DNA of 6,535 nucleotides from Gemmatimonadales bacterium (GTDB lineage Bacteria > Gemmatimonadota > Gemmatimonadetes > Gemmatimonadales > GWC2-71-9). Shown here piece after piece: positions 1-5,871 of the stretch. Position numbers and translations under genes: made by a program. The stretch spans positions 1 through 6,535 of the forward strand of contig JAUVRV010000160.1 in NCBI GenBank assembly GCA_030597435.1, read 5' to 3'. Position 1 is the stretch's first letter; each line of letters opens with the position of its first letter. The notes beneath the pieces are model-generated. The model was not told the origin of the DNA and did not search any database. It saw nothing but the letters and a program-made list of their open reading frames with translations.

Positions 1-15
1 AAGCTGCCTCAGTGA
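1..15 (+). CDS. C-terminal tail of an upstream gene (partial)
   Basis: Reading from base 1 gives four codons (K-L-P-Q) and a TGA stop at 13-15. The stop overlaps the GTG start of the next gene in a GTGA arrangement, the usual sign of translational coupling inside an operon. Only four residues are visible, so the product cannot be named and the reading frame itself is only probable. The main value of this feature is that it supports the GTG at 12 as the next start and implies that the operon begins to the left of the window. Confidence 0.35.
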   Translation, partial: KLPQ

Positions 16-1553
16 ACCGACGAACGGCTGCAATCGCGATCATCTTGGTGTGGCTCGGAACCATGGGTTGGCTGGCTCAACGACATTACCTGCGCCCACG
101 TTCAGCACTTCTGGCAGACGCCGCTCTGCGGATTCCTCCGGGGGCAACCTACTTCTCGCTCGAACTGGGTGGGCAACAAATAGGAATAGCCTCGAACCAG
201 GTGGACACCCTTCCGCAGTCTATCAGTGTCGAGGACTTGATGCTGCTAGAGATCCCGGTGTTGGGAACGACTCAGCGGGTCGAGGTACGAACGCAGGCAG
301 TACTCAGCAGAACCCTGGAGTTGCAGAGCTTCACTGCAACACTGCGAGGCGATGGTGTCAGGTTCGCGGTCGAGGGAACCTTGATGGGCGATTCACTGCT
401 TGTGGTGACAATGGAGAGCGCCGACAGCCGTCAGACGATGGAAATCCCACTGGAACACGAGATCATGTTGCCGGCTCTGTTGCCACTACATCTGGTGTTC
501 GGTTCAGAGCCACAGGTTGGGCAGACGTACGCCATTCGCATGTTCGATCCATTGCTGCTCAAGGAGCGTGATATGACCGTGACGATCATGGCCGAATCCA
601 CGCTCGTAGTGCCGGACTCCGCGGCCTTCGATGCTGCAACCGGGCTCTGGGTCGCGGCACGGTGGGACACCCTCCAGGCGTGGCAGATCTCGCAGGACAT
701 GGGTGGGATATCCGTCGAAGCATGGATTGACGAGTTGGGACAAGTGATCCGGGCAACCTCTCCCGTGGGTTTTAGCATGGAGAGAACAGCCTTTGAGATT
801 GCGTTCGAGAACTTCAGAGGCCGTAATCCCTCCGACCTCGAGTTCGGGTCCGGTGGCGACATAATCCGTCAAACCGCAATCGCATCAAACGTCACGCTCG
901 AGACCGGTGATGCTGCCGAACTCCGAGTGAGATTGGATGGAATCGACCTGGACCTATTCGACCTCAGTGGCGGCCGCCAGTCCCTACGCGGGGATACGTT
1001 GATTATTACGCGTGAGACCGAGGAGCAGCTGCAAGAAGATCCGGACCGCCACTCTCCAGGCCGCGTTAGAGAGATCGGCAGGTACCTACAACCCGAGCCT
1101 CTGATCCAGAGCCGCGATCCGCGTATCGAGGCCCAAGCTCGTCAGATCGTAGGGCGAAGCGGAAACGCCGTACGCAGGGTGGAACTGTTGAACGAATGGG
1201 TGTACCAGAACATCAGCAAGCAAATCACGGTCAGCGTACCCAGTGCTGTAGCAGTGCTAGAGACGCGTCGTGGTGATTGCAATGAACACACGGTTCTATT
1301 CGTCGCTCTCGCACGTGCGGCCGGAGTACCGGCACGTACCGCTGCCGGACTCGTGTACGTGGACGGTAGCTTCTACTATCACGCCTGGCCCGAGGTGTGG
1401 CTCAACGGATGGGTCGCCGTTGACCCGACTCTCGGGCAACTGCCGGCCGATGCTGCGCACCTGAGGTTCACAATCGGTGGACTCGCGCGGCAGGTGGAGT
1501 TGATCCAATTGATTGGACGACTCAGTCTCGAAGTGTTGTCAATCGAAGATTAG
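12..1553 (+). CDS. Membrane-anchored transglutaminase-like domain protein
   Basis: This is a 513-aa protein with a GTG start that overlaps the preceding TGA. Residues about 7-22 are a single hydrophobic stretch after an Arg-rich N-terminus (NRRT), so it is probably a signal anchor with the bulk outside the cytoplasm. Residues about 40-370 look beta-rich and match no domain I recognise. Residues about 390-480 are a transglutaminase-like (papain-fold) core: GDCNEH gives Cys423, YYHAWPEVW gives His457 and VDPTLGQ gives Asp471, so the triad is complete and the domain is likely catalytic. Bacterial members of this fold may be transamidases, proteases or peptidases, so the reaction is not known. 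The gene lies 3 bp upstream of an ABC ATPase gene, with the permease next, so it is probably an accessory to that transporter. I am sure of the domain but not of the role. Confidence 0.9.
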   Translation: MNRRTAAIAIILVWLGTMGWLAQRHYLRPRSALLADAALRIPPGATYFSLELGGQQIGIASNQVDTLPQSISVEDLMLLEIPVLGTTQRVEVRTQAVLSRTLELQSFTATLRGDGVRFAVEGTLMGDSLLVVTMESADSRQTMEIPLEHEIMLPALLPLHLVFGSEPQVGQTYAIRMFDPLLLKERDMTVTIMAESTLVVPDSAAFDAATGLWVAARWDTLQAWQISQDMGGISVEAWIDELGQVIRATSPVGFSMERTAFEIAFENFRGRNPSDLEFGSGGDIIRQTAIASNVTLETGDAAELRVRLDGIDLDLFDLSGGRQSLRGDTLIITRETEEQLQEDPDRHSPGRVREIGRYLQPEPLIQSRDPRIEAQARQIVGRSGNAVRRVELLNEWVYQNISKQITVSVPSAVAVLETRRGDCNEHTVLFVALARAAGVPARTAAGLVYVDGSFYYHAWPEVWLNGWVAVDPTLGQLPADAAHLRFTIGGLARQVELIQLIGRLSLEVLSIED

Positions 1554-1556
1554 CCT

Positions 1557-2315
1557 ATGATCCGACTGGAAAACCTCACCAAGAAATACGGCGAGTTCGT
1601 GGCCGTCAACAGCATCGATCTTCACGTCTCACGTGGAGAGTTGTTCGGGTTTCTGGGACCCAATGGTGCGGGAAAGACCACGACCCTCAGAATGATCGCA
1701 GGTATCCTGCAACCGAGTGAAGGCCGCATCTGGATCGGCGGAGACGACCTGATCGCAGCACCCATGGCTGCGAAAGCCCGCTTGGGGTTCATTCCCGACA
1801 GACCCTTCATATACGAGAAACTCACGGGCGCCGAGTTCCTGCGTTTCGTCGCAGGCCTGTACGGCCATGATGGGCAGAAGGTGGAGCGGAGGATCGACGA
1901 GCTGCTGGACCTGTTCGAACTGTCCAACTGGAAGAATGAGTTGGTAGAGTCGTACAGCCACGGCATGAGGCAGAAGCTCATCATCTCTAGTGCTTTGATC
2001 CATCGACCCGAGTGCATCGTGGTCGACGAGCCCATGGTCGGGCTCGATCCGAAAGGCGCGCGGCTCTTGAAAGACATTTTCTTGGGTTTCGTCGAACGCG
2101 GTGGCACCGTGCTGATGAGTACGCACACCCTCGAAGTGGCCGAAGCAATGTGCCATCGCATTAGCATCATCCAGAGCGGCAACATCGTTGCGTGCGGTTC
2201 AATGGATGAACTGAGAGAGCAGACCGCTGCCGGAAATGTTTCACTAGAGGAGCTGTTCCTCAAGCTCACTGGCGGAGCCGCCGTGCGCGAACTAGCTGTG
2301 GTGCTCGAAGATTGA
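1557..2315 (+). CDS. ABC transporter ATP-binding protein
   Basis: A 252-aa cytoplasmic nucleotide-binding subunit that powers an ABC-2 type transporter. Motifs appear in order: Walker A GPNGAGKTT (34-42), the Q-loop region GFIPDRP with Asp81 where Gln is usual, the signature YSHGMRQ (133-139, a variant of LSGGQ), Walker B CIVVDE (153-158) with catalytic Glu158, D-loop GLDP (162-165) and switch His190 in MSTHTLE. Length and motif spacing are normal for a CcmA/BcrA-like ATPase. The ATG lies 3 bp after the preceding stop. There is no good Shine-Dalgarno sequence, only a weak GAAG about 7-10 bases before the start, so translation is probably coupled. The stop overlaps the TTG start of the permease gene, which is its obvious partner. 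The substrate is unknown. Confidence 0.95.
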   Translation: MIRLENLTKKYGEFVAVNSIDLHVSRGELFGFLGPNGAGKTTTLRMIAGILQPSEGRIWIGGDDLIAAPMAAKARLGFIPDRPFIYEKLTGAEFLRFVAGLYGHDGQKVERRIDELLDLFELSNWKNELVESYSHGMRQKLIISSALIHRPECIVVDEPMVGLDPKGARLLKDIFLGFVERGGTVLMSTHTLEVAEAMCHRISIIQSGNIVACGSMDELREQTAAGNVSLEELFLKLTGGAAVRELAVVLED

Positions 2316-3997
2316 TCAGACCTCTGCTCCTCGTAATCTCCCCCAAGTGGCGTAGCGCCATTGCTCGTCTGCGACAGGAGCGCAGTACGAGCGGTCGCCG
2401 CGCGTTCTTGATTGCAGGCGTTGGCCTCATCTTCTGGCTGGGTGTGTTTGGAGTGATGTACCGTGTGCTGCGGTACTTCCGGGGCATTGAGGAGATCGGT
2501 CCACTGTTGGCCGGCAAACTGCTGAGTCTCGTACTGTTGGCCTTTGTGTCGATTCTGCTACTGTCCAACATCATCACCGCACTCTCGTCCTTTTTCCTCG
2601 CTAGGGACCTCGATCTGCTGGTTGCTTCACCCGTCGATTGGCTGCATCTGTATCTCGGCAAGCTAGGTGAGACATTGGTGCACAGTTCCTGGATGGTGGC
2701 ATTGATGGCGGTGCCGATATTTGCCGCATACGCCGTTGTTTATGATTCGGGGTGGCTGTTCCCACTCTACGCGATCTTGGTTTTCGTTCCAACGCTCATC
2801 ATACCGGGAGTCATTGGCAGTGCGGTGACTCTGATCCTCGTCAACGTATTCCCTGCCCGCAGGACCCGCGATCTCCTTTCGGTCATTGCAATCGGTGCTG
2901 CAGGTGTTCTCGTACTGCTATTCCGTCTGGTTCGGCCCGAGCAACTGGCCCGTCCCGAAGGCTTCACCAACCTCCTGGACTTCATCACTCTGCTGCGTAC
3001 ACCGACTTCGCCATTCCTACCGAGCGAGTGGGCTACCACCAGTGTGATGGGCTACCTCGTGGGCCCGTTTGACGCGTTCCCACTGCTACTGTTGTGGAGC
3101 ACTGCCGCAGAGTTCGTGGTCTTCGGTGCCCTGCTGCACCGAAGGGCCTACACCAGGGGATTCACGCGGGCTCAAGAAGGTGCCGAACGGTTTGTGAAGG
3201 GTTGGATCTGGCGGGTGATCTTCGATCCGCTGTTCCGTCCGTTGGCCGTCGCCAAGCGTGAGCTCATAATCAAGGATCTCAAGCTCTTTTTCAGGGACAC
3301 CACGCAATGGAGTCAGCTGATCCTGCTGGCGGTGCTAGTGGTCATCTACGTGTTCAACATCCGAGCGCTGCCGTTGTTTTCCGGCGAACGCGTTCCCTTC
3401 ATCATGGTGACGGTCATTTCCTTTCTGAACCTAGGTCTGGCAGGTTTCGTACTGGCTTCGATTGCTGCACGGTTCATATTCCCAGCTATCTCGCTCGAGG
3501 GGCGCCAGATGTGGCTACTTCGCTCGAGCCCCCTGGACTTGAGAGCACTGCTCTGGTCCAAGTATTGGATAGGTACGATACCCCTGCTCGTGATGGCGCT
3601 GGCCATAACGATCCTCACCAACCTGCTACTCAAGGTTACTCCATTCATGATGGTGGTTAGCGTGGCCACAATCGTGCTGCTCACCCTGGCAATTGCTGCC
3701 ATGGCGTTGGGCTTTGGTGCCCTTTACCCGCAGTTCGAAACCGAGAACGCAGCCCAGATCCCGACCTCCTACGGAGGCCTAGTATTTATGATGTCGACGA
3801 TCGTGCTATTGGCGGTAGTGATCGTCGTGGAAGCCGTGCCGGTATCTAGATACCTCCGGGCCGCACTCGCTGGTGAACCCGTATCCATTGATGGTCGGAT
3901 GATCGCCGCTTTCGGTGTGGTTGCGTTGATCTGCTTCCTGGCAACCGTGATCCCATTGAAGGTGGGATTGAAGAAGATGGAGCAGTTTGAATTCTAG
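2312..3997 (+). CDS. ABC-2 type exporter permease, large polytopic subunit
   Basis: A 561-aa integral membrane protein with about 12 predicted membrane segments, near residues 31-52, 68-96, 125-143, 149-180, 188-206, 254-275, 335-354, 361-388, 418-440, 444-471, 488-509 and 530-548. The halves resemble each other: RDLDLLVASPVDWLHLYLGK (98-117) in the first and LEGRQMWLLRSSPLDLRALL (395-414) in the second are typical cytoplasmic motifs of large ABC-2 type putative exporters. A full-size permease paired with one ATPase gene suggests two ATPase copies per permease. The TTG start is chosen because it overlaps the ATPase stop by 4 bp (TTGA) and no better in-frame start with a ribosome site follows. 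A hairpin lies 26 bp after the stop. The substrate cannot be inferred. Confidence 0.9.
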   Translation: MIRPLLLVISPKWRSAIARLRQERSTSGRRAFLIAGVGLIFWLGVFGVMYRVLRYFRGIEEIGPLLAGKLLSLVLLAFVSILLLSNIITALSSFFLARDLDLLVASPVDWLHLYLGKLGETLVHSSWMVALMAVPIFAAYAVVYDSGWLFPLYAILVFVPTLIIPGVIGSAVTLILVNVFPARRTRDLLSVIAIGAAGVLVLLFRLVRPEQLARPEGFTNLLDFITLLRTPTSPFLPSEWATTSVMGYLVGPFDAFPLLLLWSTAAEFVVFGALLHRRAYTRGFTRAQEGAERFVKGWIWRVIFDPLFRPLAVAKRELIIKDLKLFFRDTTQWSQLILLAVLVVIYVFNIRALPLFSGERVPFIMVTVISFLNLGLAGFVLASIAARFIFPAISLEGRQMWLLRSSPLDLRALLWSKYWIGTIPLLVMALAITILTNLLLKVTPFMMVVSVATIVLLTLAIAAMALGFGALYPQFETENAAQIPTSYGGLVFMMSTIVLLAVVIVVEAVPVSRYLRAALAGEPVSIDGRMIAAFGVVALICFLATVIPLKVGLKKMEQFEF

Positions 3998-4023
3998 CCA
4001 AGTGGCCAGGTCACTGGAAGGAT

Positions 4024-4051
4024 GCCGGGGTGCAGATATCTCCACCCCGGC
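4024..4051 (+). terminator. Rho-independent terminator between convergent genes
   Basis: GCCGGGGTG (4024-4032) pairs perfectly with CACCCCGGC (4043-4051) around a 10-base loop. On the plus strand the stem is followed by the pyrimidine-rich TCTTCTTGT, so it fits termination of the transglutaminase-ABC operon 26 bp after its last stop. The same stem lies about 30 bp beyond the stop of the minus-strand lipoprotein gene and could also stop that transcript, although the tail on that side (ATCCTTCC) is weak. Confidence 0.75.
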
Positions 4052-4080
4052 TCTTCTTGTGTCCCGTGATCAAGCTACAG

Positions 4081-5040
4081 CTACGGAGCCGCTTCGACTG
4101 GGATTATGCGATACGGCACGCCCCAGATGTTGGCGCGGTAATCGTCTTCAGTCTCTGTTGTGAACGTCTCGGCATCGATCGCGTCGACCGCCATGCGGGC
4201 CCTACCAGTGTGACGCACATACCAGCTGCGTACGTAGTATGAATCGACGTCGGTGGTGACCTGCTCCATCGGCAGTCGCACCCACGCCCTGCTGCTCGGC
4301 GTAGCGTGGAACAGATGCAGGAACACGAACGTGTCCGGCACGTTGTCGTTGTCGAGACTGTTATCCACCCAGGCCTTGACTGTTACCAGGTCTTCCGGAT
4401 GCAGTCTGGGGATCCGGCTGTCCACATCGAGCATCTCACTTGGGTCGACGATCTCTGCCTTCAGCTCCTCGTTCACCCACACCTGCACCTTGGTGATGTT
4501 GACCGTCCGCTTGTCTTCGGCAGTCATCATCCATTCCGCCGGCGATACATTCACCAGCTGCCAACGTCGACCTTGAGCATCAGCCTCTTCCACCGGTCTG
4601 CGACGGAACGTCGCGTACTGTACCAGCTTCTCCTCCAGCGGTTTCTGAGTCAGATTCAATTGCTCGTCCCGCGTGATATCGAGCAGGAATCTTCCTTCGA
4701 AGAACAACTCCTTCGACACCGTGGCTATCCCCGCCTGCGGGTCCACGTCCACCGTTATCAGGCGTCTGACCGGAAAGCCACGACGCCGACCCCATACTCG
4801 CGGTGCCACCACTTCGGCCATCTCGGCCGCCGGCGCCAGAGCCAGTGCCGCCAGTTGCGCATTATCATATGCTCCGTCGACACCGAACTCGTCTGCGAAG
4901 AATCCGGATTCGTCCAACAACGTCAGGATCTCATCTCGATCCTCCTGTGACGCGTTTCCCTCGGGCCCGAAGCTCTCTTCACAAGCAGTCACTCCCAGAG
5001 CGCCGACCAGCAGGAAAGCGGCTACGCGTTTGCTCAACAT
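4081..5040 (-). CDS. Lipoprotein of unknown function
   Basis: A 319-aa protein that I cannot assign to a named family. The N-terminus has a Lys-Arg pair, a hydrophobic stretch (6-16) and the lipobox VTAC, so Cys20 should be lipidated by signal peptidase II. The next residues are Glu-Glu, not Asp, which in enterobacteria would favour the outer membrane. After an acidic segment (27-60, including DESGFFADEFGVDGAYDN) comes a largely beta-like region. Part of it (about 180-245, with HPEDLVTVKAWVDNS) resembles an Ig-like sandwich by eye only. The C-terminus DDYRANIWGVPYRI (299-312) is a good probe for homologues. The frame stays open to 5418, but the ATG at 5040 is chosen because it has a strong GGAGGGG ribosome site and begins exactly at the lipoprotein signal. 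A Crp/Fnr-like palindrome sits about 80 bp upstream. Confidence 0.88.
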   Translation of the reverse strand: MLSKRVAAFLLVGALGVTACEESFGPEGNASQEDRDEILTLLDESGFFADEFGVDGAYDNAQLAALALAPAAEMAEVVAPRVWGRRRGFPVRRLITVDVDPQAGIATVSKELFFEGRFLLDITRDEQLNLTQKPLEEKLVQYATFRRRPVEEADAQGRRWQLVNVSPAEWMMTAEDKRTVNITKVQVWVNEELKAEIVDPSEMLDVDSRIPRLHPEDLVTVKAWVDNSLDNDNVPDTFVFLHLFHATPSSRAWVRLPMEQVTTDVDSYYVRSWYVRHTGRARMAVDAIDAETFTTETEDDYRANIWGVPYRIIPVEAAP

Positions 5041-5042
5041 GT

Positions 5043-5049
5043 CCCCTCC
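5043..5049 (-). promoter_or_regulatory. Ribosome binding site of the lipoprotein gene
   Basis: Read on the minus strand, GGAGGGG is followed by AC and the ATG at 5040. It is the strongest ribosome site in the window apart from the one before ccmH. It decides the start of the lipoprotein, whose frame is otherwise open for a further 126 codons upstream. Confidence 0.8.
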
Positions 5050-5111
5050 ATTTGTGAATCGGTTCGCCATCACTCTGCAGACTAGACGCGTTCGGAGATG
5101 ATGCATTAACG

Positions 5112-5129
5112 ACGTGATCCAGATCACGT
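5112..5129 (-). promoter_or_regulatory. Crp/Fnr-family operator-like palindrome
   Basis: ACGTGATCCAGATCACGT is a perfect inverted repeat: two 8-base arms (5112-5119 and 5122-5129) around a 2-base centre. The core GTGATC-N2-GATCAC matches the known E. coli CRP consensus (TGTGA-N6-TCACA) except for C/G in place of the outermost T/A. The centre is about 80 bp before the lipoprotein start, with no gene in between, so regulation of that gene is the simplest reading. The bound protein is inferred. I could not place a convincing -10/-35 pair, so activation and repression are both possible. Confidence 0.6.
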
Positions 5130-5214
5130 GCCCGCGACAATCTGCAATGGCGATTCTGTTGGAGAGTCTAATGGTTTCGGTTGGTGGGGTCGGTGACGGA
5201 ACGCAGGTGGACGA

Positions 5215-5230
5215 CGTGTTGGGGATCACG
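5215..5230 (-). promoter_or_regulatory. Possible second, degenerate Crp/Fnr-like site
   Basis: CGTG-N8-CACG (5215-5218 and 5227-5230) has exactly the half-site spacing of the perfect palindrome at 5112-5129, and its right half GATCACG (5224-5230) is identical to the right half of that site. The left half lacks the inner ATC. The centre is 102 bp upstream of the first site. Four-base arms can arise by chance, so this is a weak call. Confidence 0.25.
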
Positions 5231-5237
5231 GGGTGGA

Positions 5238-5340
5238 AGAAGATCAGGAGGGGAAGGAGGGGAAGGAGGGGAAGGAGATGGTGAGCTGTCCACTCTGCGT
5301 CCCCTTCCCCGCCTTCCCCCTGTTCCCCTTCTAATCTCCT
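5238..5340. repeat. Long purine/pyrimidine inverted repeat after the ccm genes
   Basis: A purine-rich arm (5238-5277) is matched by a pyrimidine-rich arm (5301-5340) that is its reverse complement at 32 of 40 positions by hand alignment. The loop between them is 23 bases. The right arm covers the stop codon (5331-5333) and the last codons of the zinc-ribbon gene. A transcript of either strand could fold into a long hairpin. It lies where the ccm operon should end and may act as a terminator or mRNA stabiliser, although no clean U-tract follows. It may also be a copy of a dispersed intergenic repeat, which cannot be tested in one window. Confidence 0.7.
5247..5277 (+). repeat. 9-bp tandem repeat GGAGGGGAA, about 3.4 copies
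   Basis: Three perfect units of GGAGGGGAA start at 5247, 5256 and 5265, followed by a partial GGAG at 5274-5277. The tract is pure purine on the plus strand and has three GGGG runs at 9-base spacing. It forms the core of the left arm of the larger inverted repeat. The right arm carries related but diverged units, which suggests that the left arm expanded by slippage after the inverted structure existed. Confidence 0.85.
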
Positions 5341-5870
5341 ACCAGCACCCCTACCGCCGTGCCACAATTGGCGCAGAACTTCCCTCCGGCAGGAACCGCT
5401 TCGCCGCACGACGTACAATGGTTGGGTCCACCGGGAATGACAAGTGGCTTGCCACAGCTCGAGCAGAACGCGGAGGCTGCCTCAGGACGGGGCCCGCAAG
5501 TTGGACATGCCTTGCGAGCACCTGCACGCGCTCGCTGAATCGCAGCCTCGGCCGGGTCATCCCCTGCCTTCTCTGCTTCCTCTACCTCAGCATCCTCAGC
5601 CTCGATCGCTGCCAACGCTGCATTGGCATATCGCTGCTTGAGCGCACCGTAGTCTTCGTTCGATAGCTTCCCAGTAGCCCTATCGAACTCGATCTCCTTC
5701 AAAGCCAGCAGAGCCTGAATCTTGGGCGACTCAGACTCCTGGATATCGGTGAAGTCGAGGTCGTCTGCGGGAGATGTAGATGCACCCTGATCTATGTCGC
5801 CGCGAACCAGCGGCTCAAGTACGAGGGCTAGCGCCGCCACGGCGACGACGATACCAGCCACTAGTTCCAT
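5331..5870 (-). CDS. CcmI-like membrane protein with C-terminal double zinc ribbon
   Basis: A 179-aa protein. Residues about 3-22 are a membrane segment at the extreme N-terminus. The first charge after it is Arg23, which suggests that the rest faces the cytoplasm. Residues about 50-90 (ALLALKEIEFDRATGKLSNE, then DYGALKQRY) resemble the helical segment after the N-terminal membrane region of CcmI-type cytochrome c biogenesis proteins. A Glu/Ala-rich helix follows, then two zinc ribbons with eight cysteines in four CxxC knuckles: 122/125 with 136/139, and 152/155 with 166/169. The ATG at 5870 is chosen over the longer frame because it lies 1 base after the ccmH stop and has GGAG at 5881-5878. 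The operon position supports a role in cytochrome c maturation. The zinc-ribbon function is unknown, and it may be a general zinc-ribbon protein. Confidence 0.85.
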   Translation of the reverse strand: MELVAGIVVAVAALALVLEPLVRGDIDQGASTSPADDLDFTDIQESESPKIQALLALKEIEFDRATGKLSNEDYGALKQRYANAALAAIEAEDAEVEEAEKAGDDPAEAAIQRARAGARKACPTCGPRPEAASAFCSSCGKPLVIPGGPNHCTSCGEAVPAGGKFCANCGTAVGVLVGD

Positions 5871-5871
5871 T

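Larger units (their letters stand above)
5201..5300. repeat. Short nested inverted repeat (arms 5201-5212 and 5288-5300)
   Basis: ACGCAGGTGGAC at 5201-5212 is repeated in reverse complement at 5288-5300 (GTCCACTCTGCGT), with one extra base as a bulge. The right arm lies within the loop of the larger purine/pyrimidine inverted repeat, while the left arm lies outside it. The two structures therefore cannot both form fully, and they could be alternative folds or the remains of one element. Confidence 0.35.

Noticed and set aside
431..872. Minus-strand open frames within the transglutaminase gene
   Set aside because: They lie opposite a continuous 513-codon frame with a clear catalytic domain, and show no recognisable motif.
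4306..4950. Plus-strand open frame opposite the lipoprotein gene
   Set aside because: It is an antisense shadow rich in Arg, His, Gln and Leu, without a domain, ribosome site or signal. The minus-strand reading explains the region better.
5113..5128. Reading the palindrome as a transcription terminator stem
   Set aside because: A 2-base centre cannot form an RNA hairpin loop without breaking inner pairs, and no T-tract follows. A protein-binding site is the better explanation.
5041..5418. Open extension of the lipoprotein frame, giving a 445-aa protein
   Set aside because: The added part runs through the G/C repeat (Leu-Leu-Pro repeats) and antisense to the end of the zinc-ribbon gene. The ATG at 5040 has a strong ribosome site and starts a perfect lipoprotein signal.
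5181..5666. Plus-strand open frame across the purine repeat
   Set aside because: Its sequence is a Gly-Glu-rich translation of the tandem repeat followed by the antisense of the zinc-ribbon gene. It has no recognisable domain, and the AAGGAGG-like motifs are simply the repeat itself.
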